From positions 124,001 to 188,000 of the forward strand of contig NZ_JARVKV010000001.1 of assembly GCF_029813835.1 (NCBI RefSeq): a stretch of 64,000 nucleotides of DNA, written 5' to 3'. Below, piece after piece: positions 54,325 to 63,555 of this stretch (the first letter of the stretch is position 1; every line of letters begins with the position of its first letter). The DNA is from Streptomyces sp. DH37. Its GTDB lineage: Bacteria; Actinomycetota; Actinomycetes; Streptomycetales; Streptomycetaceae. The position numbers were made by a program, and so were the translations under genes. The notes beneath the pieces were generated by a model. It searched no databases. It was not told the origin of the DNA and saw only the letters and a list, made by a program, of their open reading frames with translations.

Positions 54325-57149
54325 ACGCCATGAACGGGAGCACCGTGGACGAGAGCACCTTCGCCGCACTGCGCGCGCAACTGGAGCAGGCCGCCGAGAC
54401 GTTCGCGGACGGACCCGGCGCCCTGGAGGGCATCCTGCTGGGCATCGTCGACGACGTCGACCGCGCGGTGCGCGAGCCGCTGGAGATCTTCCCCGTCTGC
54501 CACCACTCGCCCGCCTCGGCGACCGCGATGGCACGCCGACTGCGCCGGAAGCAGCCCAAGGTCGTGTACCTGGAGCTGTGCGAGGACATGGCCCCGCTGC
54601 TGACCGAGCTGCGCAACTGCGAACTCCCGGTGGCGGTCCAGGCGTTCGCGACCGAGGTCGACGGGTTCCCGGCCGAGTGGTCCCCGCTGTCGGTGGTCGC
54701 GCCGATCACCGAGGCGTCCGCCGAGTACCAGGCGATCGCCTACGCGCTGGACACACCGGGCGTCGAACTGGTCCTCGTCGACCGCTCCTCGGACCACGTC
54801 TTCCAGTGGGACGCGCGCGGGACGCGCTCCGCCGGGCCCGGTACCGGGCCGGGGACGCCGGACGCACGGCCCGCCGAGGAGGAGGCCGCGCTCCACGGCG
54901 ACGCGGTCGGCGTGGAGATGGGCGACCTGCGGCCGCGCTTCGCCGAACTGGAGGAGCACCTGCTGCGCCACGGCCGGGTGCGGCACTGGTCGGAGTGGTG
55001 GCACCAGTACGTCGAACTGCCGCTCGGTGACAGCGACCACGACACCTACCGCCAGGTCATGTTCCTGATCGGCAGCCTCTTCCGGCGCCTGGCCCCCGGC
55101 GACCCCCACCGGGTGCGCGTGGACGAGGACCGCGAGCGCCACATGTGGACCAGGATGCGCCGGCACCTGGCCGAGACCGGCACCGACCCCGCGGACTGCC
55201 TCTACGTCTGCGGCGCCTTCCACGCCGCCAGCCGTGTCGCCGAGTTCGGCGTCCACGGCACCGACACCTTCGAGATCGGCCCGCCCACCGCGACCACGTG
55301 GCAGCACGGCCTCATCCCCTCCAGCCACGCGGCGATCGAGGCGCAGTTCGGCCTCGCCGCCGGCTCGGTGTCGATCGCCGCGACGCTCTGGGCGAAGAAC
55401 CTCAGGCGCACCCGCGTGGAGCCGTACCGCCTGGCGGGACAGGCGGGCGCGAGGAGACCGCGGGCCGGGAAGGCCGCGGCCGCGGCGGCCCCGGCGCCGG
55501 AGGGCCCGCCCTCGGACAAGCTGACCGGCTTCCTGCGCCGGCCGCCCGCCCTGGACCGGCTGGACGAGGCCGAACTGCTCGGCTGGTCGGTGGAGATCGT
55601 GCGCGCCGCGCGCCGCAACGGCTACCTCGCCTCCACCGCCGACGCCATCGCGGTGTTCGAGACGTCGATCCTGCTGGCCGGGATGCGCGACCGGGCCAAA
55701 CCCACGCCGTACGACTTCCAGGACGCGGCCGTCACCTGCATCGAGAAGGACACCGTGCCCGGCCGGCGCGACGTGCGCCGTCTGGTGGAGATCATGATGG
55801 GCGGCGACCGGGTCGGCCGGGTCGGCTACGACGCGCTGCCACCGCTGGCCCGCGACGTGCACGACCGGCTGGCCCCCCTGAACCTGAAGCTCCAGCAGCG
55901 CGGCGTGCGGCGGGCGCTGCTGGACATAGCCGCCCGGCCGGAGCTGGAACGGTGCTCCGACGTGCTGTGGATGCTGCGGTACCTGATGCCGCACGGCGCC
56001 GCGCGGCCGATCATGGGGGAGCGGAAACTGGGGGAGCGCCCGATCCAGGAGTCCTGGGATCTGGCGCTGGGCACCCACCAGCGCGCGCTGATCGAACTCG
56101 GCTACGAGGGCGTCAGCGTCGAACAGGTCCTGGAGCAGCGCCTGCGCCGCACGGCGTACGGCCCGCAGGCCACCGCCGCGACTGTTCTGGAAGCCGTCGA
56201 GGACGCGACGCTGTACCTGCGCAGCCGCCGCCTCGCCGGCGAACTGGGCACACACGCCCTGGAGGTGCTGTCGGCCGAGCGCAGCGTCGACGGCGCACCG
56301 GAGGTGCTGCGCCGGGTACGGCGGCTGCTGGCGTACTACCGCACCAGCGAGCCGGTGCTGCCGCCGTGGATCGAGTCCTTCGTCAGGACCGGATACGCGC
56401 ACTACTGCACCCTGCTGCCGACGGCGTTCACCGACGACGACGCCACCGTCCGCCATGTGGCGGCGATGCTCGGCTTCCTGTTCGGCATGGAGGGCCTGGC
56501 ACTGTCACTGGGGTGCGACCGGACCCAACTGGAGCTGGCCCTGGCCCAGTCGCATCCGCGGGACCCGTCGAAGACGGCGCTGCTGTGGGCGGTTCGGACG
56601 CACCTCGGGCACCTGACCCGCGCGGACCTCCGCCGAAGGTGCGACGAGATGTTGGACAACCCCATGGTGGTGCCCGTCTACCCGCGCTACCTCAGCGGCT
56701 TCCTGCACGCCCTGGAGCCCGTCCCGGGACTCACCGACTTCGTCGTGGAAGCGGTCTCGAACGCGTTCGGGCGGTTGCCGGACCCGGTGCTCCTGCCCTG
56801 GCTGCCCACCCTGATCACCACCCTGCGGTCGGACGGCGCGGACCTGGCCCCGCTGCTGATCCGCGAGGCCGGACGGACCTTCCCCGGGCGGCTCGCGGCG
56901 CTGGACGCGTGGGTGCCGCCGTGGCAGGAGCGGCCGATGCCGGAAACCGTGCTTCCGGCGCGGCACACGGACGGCGGCCGCGGTTGCGCGCTGCTCGCCG
57001 CCCACCCCGCGACGTGTGACGCGGTGGCGGGCCTGCTGGGCTGCGACGGGACGTGGGAGACGGCGGCCCCCGGCCCGTCGGGCGCGGTGCTGGCGGGGCG
57101 CCACCCGGACACGGCGGTGGCGCTGGAGGCGCTGCTGGCCGGCCCGTGA
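54321..57149 (+). CDS. DUF5682-like large protein with TraB/TIKI-type N-terminal motifs
   Basis: A 942-residue cytoplasmic protein and the last gene of the operon. Near the N-terminus EIFPVCHHSPASATAMARRL (residues 55-74, HHSP at 61-64) and KVVYLELCEDM (80-90) resemble the His/Glu motifs of TraB/PrgY/TIKI-like hydrolases. Further conserved-looking blocks are CLYVCGAFHAASRVAEF, TWQHGLIPSSHAAIEAQFGL and the long helical C-terminal half (YRTSEPVLPPWIESFVRTGY). I recall this family as DUF5682, found next to MoxR and VWA genes. The putative metal site makes it the likely client or effector of the ATPase. GTG 54321 overlaps the ATPase stop; ATG 54330 is an alternative. Confidence 0.82.
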   Translation: MNAMNGSTVDESTFAALRAQLEQAAETFADGPGALEGILLGIVDDVDRAVREPLEIFPVCHHSPASATAMARRLRRKQPKVVYLELCEDMAPLLTELRNCELPVAVQAFATEVDGFPAEWSPLSVVAPITEASAEYQAIAYALDTPGVELVLVDRSSDHVFQWDARGTRSAGPGTGPGTPDARPAEEEAALHGDAVGVEMGDLRPRFAELEEHLLRHGRVRHWSEWWHQYVELPLGDSDHDTYRQVMFLIGSLFRRLAPGDPHRVRVDEDRERHMWTRMRRHLAETGTDPADCLYVCGAFHAASRVAEFGVHGTDTFEIGPPTATTWQHGLIPSSHAAIEAQFGLAAGSVSIAATLWAKNLRRTRVEPYRLAGQAGARRPRAGKAAAAAAPAPEGPPSDKLTGFLRRPPALDRLDEAELLGWSVEIVRAARRNGYLASTADAIAVFETSILLAGMRDRAKPTPYDFQDAAVTCIEKDTVPGRRDVRRLVEIMMGGDRVGRVGYDALPPLARDVHDRLAPLNLKLQQRGVRRALLDIAARPELERCSDVLWMLRYLMPHGAARPIMGERKLGERPIQESWDLALGTHQRALIELGYEGVSVEQVLEQRLRRTAYGPQATAATVLEAVEDATLYLRSRRLAGELGTHALEVLSAERSVDGAPEVLRRVRRLLAYYRTSEPVLPPWIESFVRTGYAHYCTLLPTAFTDDDATVRHVAAMLGFLFGMEGLALSLGCDRTQLELALAQSHPRDPSKTALLWAVRTHLGHLTRADLRRRCDEMLDNPMVVPVYPRYLSGFLHALEPVPGLTDFVVEAVSNAFGRLPDPVLLPWLPTLITTLRSDGADLAPLLIREAGRTFPGRLAALDAWVPPWQERPMPETVLPARHTDGGRGCALLAAHPATCDAVAGLLGCDGTWETAAPGPSGAVLAGRHPDTAVALEALLAGP

Positions 57150-57291
57150 TTCCGGCGGGGCGGAGGCCCGCGCGGCGGACCCGCCGCCGACCGGAGCCGT
57201 GGGGCCCCGGCCCGGCGGGCGGGTCCGGCCCCGTACCGGTGGCGCTCCGCCGGGTCCGCCGGTCCCGGCCGGCCGGACGCGTGGCGGGGCT

Positions 57292-57333
57292 GCGGGCTTC
57301 CGCCCGGCCCCCCGGAGCCGGGCGGAAGCCCGC
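57292..57333. terminator. Bidirectional terminator, 17-bp perfect stem
   Basis: Bases 57292-57308 (GCGGGCTTCCGCCCGGC) pair perfectly with 57317-57333 around an 8-base loop. It separates the five-gene operon from the convergent spermidine-synthase-like gene. Confidence 0.9.
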
Positions 57334-57362
57334 GGTCCCGGCCACCGCTGGGGCTCCCGTCC

Positions 57363-58094
57363 CTACGCCCCGGTGCCCTTCCCGGCCACGTAGACGGTGT
57401 TGGCCGCCGCTTCCCGCCGGTAGGGGGTGTCGAACCCGACGACATGGGCTTCGGCCGTGGCGAAGACCTCCGCGAGCACGGCGGTGAACCGCTCGTCCGG
57501 CGGGTCGTCGGACCACAGGGCGAAGACGCCGCCGGGATGGAGGTGCTCGGCCAGGGCCCGCATCCCGGCCTCCTGGTAGAGCGCCGCGTGCCGCGGGTGC
57601 AGCACGTGGCGCGGCGAGTGGTCGACGTCCAGCAGGACGGCGTGGAAGCGGCGGCCCGGCTGTTCCGGGTCGAGTCCGCGGGGATCGGCGGCCAGTGCGA
57701 AGAAGTCGCCCCGGACGAGTCGGCAGCGCCGGTCCTCCACCAGCCGGGCGCCCAGCGGCACCAGCTTCTGCTCGTGCCATCGGATGACGTCGGGGAGTGC
57801 GTCGATGACGACCAGGGAACCCACCCGCGGATCCTCCAGCGCGGCCCGCGCGGTGTATCCGAGGCCGAGTCCGCCCACGGCGACGTCCAGGCCGGTGCGG
57901 TCGTCCGGGAGCGCGGCCAGGCCGAGGCGGGCCAGTTCCGTCTCGCCCGCCGTGAAGAGGCTGGACATGAGGAACTCGTCGCCGAGTTTGACCTCGTACA
58001 CCTCCTGTCCGGTCACCGGGTCCAGCCGGCGCCGCAGGCTGATGTCGCCCATCGGTGTGGGCCGCCAGTCGATCTCCTGGAAACGCGGGCTCAT
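57363..58094 (-). CDS. Spermidine-synthase-like methyltransferase-fold protein
   Basis: A 243-residue Rossmann-fold protein: a small N-terminal beta hairpin (MGDISLRRRLDPVTGQEVYE), VKLGDEFLMSSLFTAGETEL, the nucleotide-binding LDVAVGGLGLGYTARAALED, and DVDHSPRHVLHPRHAALYQE where spermidine synthases place catalytic residues. The classic DGxxRS is not evident, so polyamine synthesis is not assured. ATG at 58094 with GGGACGAG upstream; an in-frame longer start at 58127 lacks a site. It lies downstream of RNase J on the same strand, about 95 bp away. Confidence 0.85.
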   Translation of the reverse strand: MSPRFQEIDWRPTPMGDISLRRRLDPVTGQEVYEVKLGDEFLMSSLFTAGETELARLGLAALPDDRTGLDVAVGGLGLGYTARAALEDPRVGSLVVIDALPDVIRWHEQKLVPLGARLVEDRRCRLVRGDFFALAADPRGLDPEQPGRRFHAVLLDVDHSPRHVLHPRHAALYQEAGMRALAEHLHPGGVFALWSDDPPDERFTAVLAEVFATAEAHVVGFDTPYRREAAANTVYVAGKGTGA

Positions 58095-58188
58095 GTTCTC
58101 GTCCCTTCGTGTGCCGGCGCCCCGCACGCGCCCGGGCCGCGGCAGCGGCGGCCCGGGCGCGGGAGCCGGGGGGCGGGGGCGGGGCCGG

Positions 58189-59874
58189 TCAGGCGTCGAT
58201 GACGACGGGGATGATCAGGGGCTTGCGGCGGTAGGTGCGGAAGGCCCAGGAGGCCACGGCGCGGGTGATGAGCTGTTCGAGCTGGTGCGCGTCCCCCACC
58301 CCTTCCTCGGCCGCGGAGGCCAGGGTCTTCTCGATCACCGGGACGGCCGAGGCGAAGGTCGCCTCGTCGTGGACGAAACCGCGGGCCAGGAAGTCCGGGG
58401 CCTCGGCCAGCGCCCCGGTGTCGGCGTCGACGATGGCGATGACCGTCACCACCCCCTCGGCGGCGAGGGTGAGCCGGTCCTTCAGGGAGGCCTCGGTGGC
58501 GCCGCCGACCTCCATGCCGTCGACGTAGACGTTGCCCGCGGGCACCTTGCCGGTGATGGCGGCGCGTCCGTCGACGAGGTCGACGACGACGCCGTCCTCG
58601 GCGATGACGACCCGGTCGGGGTCGACGCCGGTGCGGACGGCGAGGTCGGCGTTGGCCTTGAGGTGCTTGAACTCGCCGTGCACCGGCATGACGTTGCGGG
58701 GTTTGACGATGTTGTAGCAGTAGACGAGCTCGCCGGCGCTGGCGTGGCCGGAGACGTGGACCTTGGCGTTGCCCTTGTGGACGACGTTCGCGCCCCACCG
58801 GGTCAGCCCGTTGATCACCCGGTAGATGGCGCTCTCGTTGCCGGGGATGAGGGAGCTGGCCATCAGGACCGTGTCGCCCTTGCCGATGCGGATCATGTGG
58901 TCGCGGTTGGCCATGCGGGACAGCGCCGCCATCGGTTCCCCCTGCGACCCGGTGCACACCAGCGTGACCTGGTGGTCGGGCAGCTTCTCCACGTCCTTCA
59001 TGCCGACCACCAGGCCGGACGGGACCTTCAGATAGCCCAGCTCACGGGCGATGCCCATGTTGCGGACCATGGAGCGGCCCACGAAGGCGACCTTGCGGCC
59101 GTAGCTGTGGGCCGCGTCCAGCACCTGCTGGATGCGGTGCACATGGCTGGCGAAGCTGGAGACGATGACCCTCCGGGGCGCGGTGCGCATCACCTGCTCG
59201 ATCGCGGGGCTCAGATCGACCTCGGAGGTGGTGAAGCCGGGCACCTCGGCGTTGGTGGAGTCGGTGAGGAACAGGTCGACGCCCTCCTCGCCGAGCCGGG
59301 CGAAGGCGCGCAGGTCGGTGATGCGGCCGTCCAGCGGGAACTGGTCCATCTTGAAGTCGCCGGTGTGCAGCACCAGGCCGGCACCGGTGCGGACGGCGAC
59401 GGCGAGGCTGTCCGGGATGGAGTGGTTGACCGCGACGAACTCGCAGTCGAAGGGGCCCAGCCCGCGCCGGTCGCCCTCCTTCACCCGCACCGCGCGCGGC
59501 TTGATGCCGTGCTCCTTGAGCTTGGCCTCCAGGAACGCCAGCGTCAGCCTGGATCCGACCACGGGGATGTCCGCCCGCTCGCGCAGCAGGTAGGGCACGC
59601 CTCCGATGTGGTCCTCGTGGCCGTGGGTGAGCACCACGGCCACCACGTCCTCCAGGCGGTCGCGGATGGAGGTGAAGTCCGGCAGGATCACGTCCACGCC
59701 GGGCTGGGTCTCCTCGGGAAACAGGACGCCGCAGTCGACGATCAGCAGCTTGCCGCCGTGTTCGAAGACGGTCATGTTGCGGCCGATCTCGCCGAGGCCG
59801 CCCAGCGGGGTGACGCGCAGGCCCCCCTCGGGCAGGGGCGGAGGCGGACCGAGTTCGGGATGCGGGTGGCTCAT
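58189..59874 (-). CDS. rnj: Ribonuclease J
   Basis: A 561-residue beta-CASP metallo-beta-lactamase ribonuclease with 5'-3' exo- and endonuclease activity. Zinc motif HGHEDHIGG (84-92), later HTGDFKMDQFPLDG, the beta-CASP motifs SDSTNAEVPG-type (LTDSTNAEVPGF), SSFASHVHRIQQV and CTGSQGEPMAALSRM, then NVVHKGNAKVHVSGHASAGE. Full length. ATG at 59874. From memory the usual Streptomyces RNase J has a clearly different C-terminal half and sits next to dapA, so this may be a second paralogue. Confidence 0.93.
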   Translation of the reverse strand: MSHPHPELGPPPPLPEGGLRVTPLGGLGEIGRNMTVFEHGGKLLIVDCGVLFPEETQPGVDVILPDFTSIRDRLEDVVAVVLTHGHEDHIGGVPYLLRERADIPVVGSRLTLAFLEAKLKEHGIKPRAVRVKEGDRRGLGPFDCEFVAVNHSIPDSLAVAVRTGAGLVLHTGDFKMDQFPLDGRITDLRAFARLGEEGVDLFLTDSTNAEVPGFTTSEVDLSPAIEQVMRTAPRRVIVSSFASHVHRIQQVLDAAHSYGRKVAFVGRSMVRNMGIARELGYLKVPSGLVVGMKDVEKLPDHQVTLVCTGSQGEPMAALSRMANRDHMIRIGKGDTVLMASSLIPGNESAIYRVINGLTRWGANVVHKGNAKVHVSGHASAGELVYCYNIVKPRNVMPVHGEFKHLKANADLAVRTGVDPDRVVIAEDGVVVDLVDGRAAITGKVPAGNVYVDGMEVGGATEASLKDRLTLAAEGVVTVIAIVDADTGALAEAPDFLARGFVHDEATFASAVPVIEKTLASAAEEGVGDAHQLEQLITRAVASWAFRTYRRKPLIIPVVIDA

Positions 59875-60031
59875 ACTCTGACGCTACCGGAGAGTTGTGG
59901 GAGTGATCCATCGGCCTCCCGCCGGCCGGTCCGCGCCGTGCGGCCGAGGCGGTCGCCGGGCCGCGGAAGTCCCGCCGTGGCGGAGCGCGAGGGTAGCGCG
60001 GCGGTGGAGCGCGGTGGCACGCCGCTGCCGG

Positions 60032-60433
60032 TCAGTCCCGGGCTCCCAGTCTGCGGCGGAGGGTGGCGGCGAAGTCCTCGGCGGCCATGAGCTGGGCGCG
60101 CAGCGTCTCGCAGCGCGCCTCGGCCACCTTGCGGTAGGTGTCCAGGCGTTCGCGCAGCCGCTCGCGCTCGGGGCCGGGCGGGGGCTGGTCGGAGGCGAGC
60201 CGGTCGGTGATGGACAGCAGGTCCCGCATCTCCTCCAGGGAGAAGTCCAGCGGCTTCATCCGGCGGATGACCATCAGGCGGTCGACGTCGGAGGCGGTGT
60301 AGAGCCGGAAGCCGCCCTTGGTGCGGGCGGAGGGGACGACGAGGCCGACCTCCTCGTAGTGCCGGATGGTGCGCAGCGACAGGCCCGTCCGCTCGGCCAC
60401 CTCGCCGATCTGCATCCGCTGCTCGTCCGTCAC
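60032..60433 (-). CDS. MerR-family transcriptional regulator
   Basis: A 133-residue MerR regulator: MQIGEVAERTGLSLRTIRHY, EEVGLVVPSARTKGGFRLYT, then a linking coiled coil (ERERLRERLDTYRKVAEARC). There are no metal-binding cysteines at the usual effector site, so it is not a classic mercury or copper sensor. GTG at 60433; the internal ATG six codons later is an alternative. It is transcribed away from a SulP transporter, its probable target. A dyad CCCGAA-N5-TTCGGG (60453-60469) lies 20 bp upstream. Confidence 0.92.
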   Translation of the reverse strand: MTDEQRMQIGEVAERTGLSLRTIRHYEEVGLVVPSARTKGGFRLYTASDVDRLMVIRRMKPLDFSLEEMRDLLSITDRLASDQPPPGPERERLRERLDTYRKVAEARCETLRAQLMAAEDFAATLRRRLGARD

Positions 60434-60785
60434 TGCCCATTCCCCTCTGATGCCCGAACATTTTTCGGGTTCGTAAACCCCAACCCTACCGCGTGAGGAG
60501 GATCACAAGATCCCGCACAGGTTTCACCTGCGATTCAAAGGATCAGAGGTCGCGGTCATCCCTCACGTCAGGGTAGAGTTCGTTGCCGGGCGGAACACCG
60601 CCCTCCCCAGCCCTGTCGGGCCATGATGCCCGACCGGCGGCCCCCTGCGGCCCGCCGATCCCCGGTCGCACCCCCGTCACCGACGACGGCCGCGGCGCGA
60701 CCGGACTCCCCCGCTCCCGACACGGAGCCGCGCACGCTGCGCGCGCACGCCCCGCCGCCCGCGCGCCCGACACGGAAACGGATGC
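60434..60785. promoter_or_regulatory. MerR-SulP divergent promoter region
   Basis: About 350 bp. CCCGAA (60453-60458) and TTCGGG (60464-60469) form a dyad with a 5-base centre in an AT-rich stretch (ACATTTTTCGGGTTCGTAAA). This is a reasonable MerR operator. The rest, towards the SulP start, is GC-rich and low-complexity without a gene. Confidence 0.5.
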
Positions 60786-62288
60786 ATGTCCGCTGACACC
60801 TCCGCAGCCTGGCGGCTGCGTCCCTCCCGCCCCGACTGGCTCGCCTCGGCGAAGGTCTTCCGCACCGAGGTCCTGGCCGGCCTGGTCGTCGCCCTGGCGC
60901 TGATCCCCGAGGCGATCTCGTTCTCCATCATCGCCGGGGTGGACCCGGCCGTCGGCCTGTTCGCCTCCTTCACCATGGCCGTGGTCATCTCGGTCGTCGG
61001 GGGCCGCAAGGCGATGATCTCGGCCGCCACCGGCGCCATCGCCCTGGTCATCGCCCCCCTCAACCAGGAGTACGGCCTGGGCTACCTGGTCGCCGCCGTC
61101 ATCCTGGGCGGCCTGATGCAGATGGCCCTCGGCGCGCTCGGGGTGGCCAAGCTGATGCGGTTCGTGCCGCGCTCGGTGATGGTCGGCTTCGTCAACGCCC
61201 TCGCCATCCTGATCTTCATGGCGCAGGTGCCGGAGATCACCGACGTGCCCTGGGCGGTCTACCCGCTGGTGGCCGGCGGCCTGGCCCTGATGGTGCTCTT
61301 CCCCAGGGTCACCACGGTGGTGCCCGCCCCGCTGGTGTCCATCGTCATCCTGACCGTCGTCACCATCGCCGCCGGCATCGCGGTGCCCACCGTCGGCGAC
61401 AAGGGCGACCTGCCCTCCTCCCTGCCCGCCCCCGGTCTGCCCGACGTGCCCCTCACCCTCGACACCCTCGCCACCGTCGCCCCCTACGCCCTCGCGCTGG
61501 CGCTGGTGGGCCTGATGGAGTCGCTGATGACGGCCAAGCTGGTCGACGACATCACCGACACCCGCTCCAACAAGACCCGCGAGTCCATCGGCCAGGGCGT
61601 CGCCAACGTCGTCACCGGCCTCTTCGGGGGCATGGGCGGCTGCGCGATGATCGGCCAGACCATGATCAACGTGAAGACCTCCGGCGCCCGCACCCGCCTG
61701 TCGACCTTCCTCGCCGGCGTCTTCCTCCTCATCCTGGTCGTCACCCTCGGCCCCGTGGTCTCCACCATCCCGATGGCCGCCCTGGTCGCGGTGATGATCC
61801 TGGTCTCCTTCGCCACCTTCGACTGGCACTCCATCCGGCCGAAGACGCTCAAGCGGATGCCCATCGGCGAGACCGCCGTGATGGCCGTCACCGTCGCCGT
61901 GGTCGTCGCCACCCACAACCTCGCCATCGGCGTCATCGTCGGCGTCGTCACCGCCACGGTGATCTTCGCCAAGCGGGTCGCCCACCTGGCCGAGGTCTCC
62001 GGCGTGGTGGACCCCGACGGCACCAGCGTCGTCTACGCGGTCACCGGCGAGCTGTTCTTCGCCTCCTCCAACGACCTGGTCCACCAATTCGACTACGCCG
62101 GCGACCCCGACGACGTGGTCATCGACCTCTCCGACGCGCACATCTGGGACGCCTCCTCCGTCGCCGCCCTGGACGCGATCGAGACCAAGTACGCCGCCCG
62201 CGGCAAGAAGGTCACCATCGTCGGCCTGAACAGGCCCAGCGCCGCCATCCACGACCGGCTCGCCGGACAACTCGCCGACAGCCACTGA
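60786..62288 (+). CDS. SulP-family anion transporter with STAS domain
   Basis: A 500-residue membrane protein. Residues 20-390 hold 10-12 hydrophobic segments with the SulP pattern ([70 protein letters not shown]). The C-terminal 110 residues are a STAS domain ([40 protein letters not shown]). It should import sulfate, bicarbonate or another anion. ATG at 60786. Divergent from the MerR regulator and followed by a strong hairpin. Confidence 0.94.
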   Translation: MSADTSAAWRLRPSRPDWLASAKVFRTEVLAGLVVALALIPEAISFSIIAGVDPAVGLFASFTMAVVISVVGGRKAMISAATGAIALVIAPLNQEYGLGYLVAAVILGGLMQMALGALGVAKLMRFVPRSVMVGFVNALAILIFMAQVPEITDVPWAVYPLVAGGLALMVLFPRVTTVVPAPLVSIVILTVVTIAAGIAVPTVGDKGDLPSSLPAPGLPDVPLTLDTLATVAPYALALALVGLMESLMTAKLVDDITDTRSNKTRESIGQGVANVVTGLFGGMGGCAMIGQTMINVKTSGARTRLSTFLAGVFLLILVVTLGPVVSTIPMAALVAVMILVSFATFDWHSIRPKTLKRMPIGETAVMAVTVAVVVATHNLAIGVIVGVVTATVIFAKRVAHLAEVSGVVDPDGTSVVYAVTGELFFASSNDLVHQFDYAGDPDDVVIDLSDAHIWDASSVAALDAIETKYAARGKKVTIVGLNRPSAAIHDRLAGQLADSH

Positions 62289-62321
62289 TCCGCGGGGGAC
62301 GCCTCCTCCCCGCACACGGAC

Positions 62322-62364
62322 CCGCCGGCCGCCCGGGCCCCGCGCCAACCCGGGCGGCCGGCGG
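62322..62364. terminator. Bidirectional terminator, 16-bp perfect stem
   Basis: Bases 62322-62337 (CCGCCGGCCGCCCGGG) pair perfectly with 62349-62364 around an 11-base loop, between the convergent SulP and CBS-domain genes. Confidence 0.88.
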
Positions 62365-62426
62365 CGTTCACCGCGGCCGCCCGCCGCGCCGTCCGGGGAG
62401 CGCGCCCGGCGCTCCCGCGGCGCCGG

Positions 62427-62885
62427 TCACCGCGCTCCGGTGAAGTGGCGCATGAGACGCGCGGCGGTGACGCTGCCCAGCAGCGTCACGCGGCTGCTGC
62501 CGCGCTCGATGACGGCGACCAGCGGGCTGTGGGAGCGGGCCATCAGCGCGGCCACCTCCATGGGGCGGGCGTCGGGGCCGACCATGGGCGGCGGGAACAC
62601 ATGGGGCGGCAGCCATTCGGCGACGGTGAGGTTCCCGAGCCGCTCCGAGGCCTCGGCCATGTGCTGTTCGTCGACGACGGCCGCCAGTTGCGGGTCGTCC
62701 AGCACGTAGGAGGGCAGGATCTGCCGGATGAGCTGCGAGCCGGGCACGACGGCGTTGGGCAGGCCGTCGGCGTCGAGGACCAGAAGGGCCGGCAGCGACC
62801 GCTCGGCCAGCAGCCGGGCCGCCTCCACGGCGCTGTCGTCCGTGCTGACGAACGGGTAGGGCTCGGCGAGGTTCCGCGCACGCAT
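62427..62885 (-). CDS. CBS-domain protein
   Basis: A 152-residue protein with two CBS motifs: NLAEPYPFVSTDDSAVEAAR and PALLVLDADGLPNAVVPGSQ in the first, FPPPMVGPDARPMEVAALMA and SPLVAVIERGSSRVTLLGSV in the second. Such pairs form adenosyl-nucleotide-binding regulatory modules, often of transporters; in Streptomyces this form is usually beside an anion permease gene, which is absent here unless the SulP gene takes that role. ATG at 62885 has GGAGG at perfect spacing. An in-frame ATG at 63221, also with GGAGG, would add a 112-residue disordered Pro/Arg tail and is less likely. Confidence 0.85.
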   Translation of the reverse strand: MRARNLAEPYPFVSTDDSAVEAARLLAERSLPALLVLDADGLPNAVVPGSQLIRQILPSYVLDDPQLAAVVDEQHMAEASERLGNLTVAEWLPPHVFPPPMVGPDARPMEVAALMARSHSPLVAVIERGSSRVTLLGSVTAARLMRHFTGAR

Positions 62886-63461
62886 GGCCGCCTCCTCACG
62901 GTCCGGCGCCGCCGTGCCCGGGGCCGGACTGCTGGTGGTCGTCGGGGATGTCGTCGGCGTCCGCGCCCCGCGTCCCCTGCCCGTACGGACGGCGTCGGCC
63001 GCCGTCGCGGCGTTCGAGCGGGATCCCGGCCGCTCCGGCGGAAGGCGGGGAACCGGCGGGGGGCTCCGACGCACGCGGCACCGGCCGGATCGGGGGACAG
63101 GCTCGCCGGTCGGAGGGGGAGAGGGAAGGGGGGAGCCGGCGCCGGCCGGGGCCACCGTCCGACGCTCCGGCCACGGTGGCAGTCCGGAGGAGGGGGAACG
63201 CTCGCGGCGAGTGGCATCCATGGGAAGGACCTCCGGGGTGTCGGCACACGGACGTACGGCCCCCTGCTGCCGCCGACCAGGCTTCCCGGCACACCCCGCG
63301 CCCACAGGGCGCGTTCCCTCCACCGTATCCGCCACCGCCCCGAATGCCGAAACCCGGCCGTCGGCCCAGGTGGCGCCTCCGGCACGCGGTCCGGCCCCGT
63401 CGGCGCCGGCTCGGTTCCGGCTCGGTTCCGGCGACGGCGGCACGCTCCACGACCCGCCCCT
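62886..63461. other. Gene-free region upstream of the CBS gene
   Basis: About 575 bp, apart from the doubtful N-terminal extension of the CBS protein up to 63221. No other gene, repeat or RNA seen. The sequence is extremely GC-rich. Confidence 0.5.
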
Positions 63462-63543
63462 TGATTCGATATCCGCCTATGTTGACGGCTGTCGAATCAG
63501 GTGACATGCTGGCCGCGCAAGCCATCGACACATGTCGAATCAG
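63462..63543. promoter_or_regulatory. ArsR-like repeat array in the ArsO promoter
   Basis: TGATTCGA (63462-63469) faces TCGAATCA (63492-63499), and the longer unit TGTCGAATCAG occurs at 63490-63500 and again as a direct repeat at 63533-63543, just before the ribosome site. TTGACG (63482-63487) could be a -35. These resemble ArsR/SmtB operator half-sites and suggest arsenic- or metalloid-responsive control. Confidence 0.65.
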
Positions 63544-63555
63544 AAGGAGCCGACC

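Noticed and set aside
51333..56456. 1707-codon open frame on the minus strand across the MoxR/VWA/DUF5682 genes
   Set aside because: It is a third-position shadow of well-supported plus-strand genes: low complexity, no ribosome site and no recognisable domain.
62886..63221. 112-residue N-terminal extension of the CBS protein from ATG 63221 with its own GGAGG
   Set aside because: Disordered Pro/Arg composition and an equally good ribosome site at the canonical start (62885); recorded only as an alternative.
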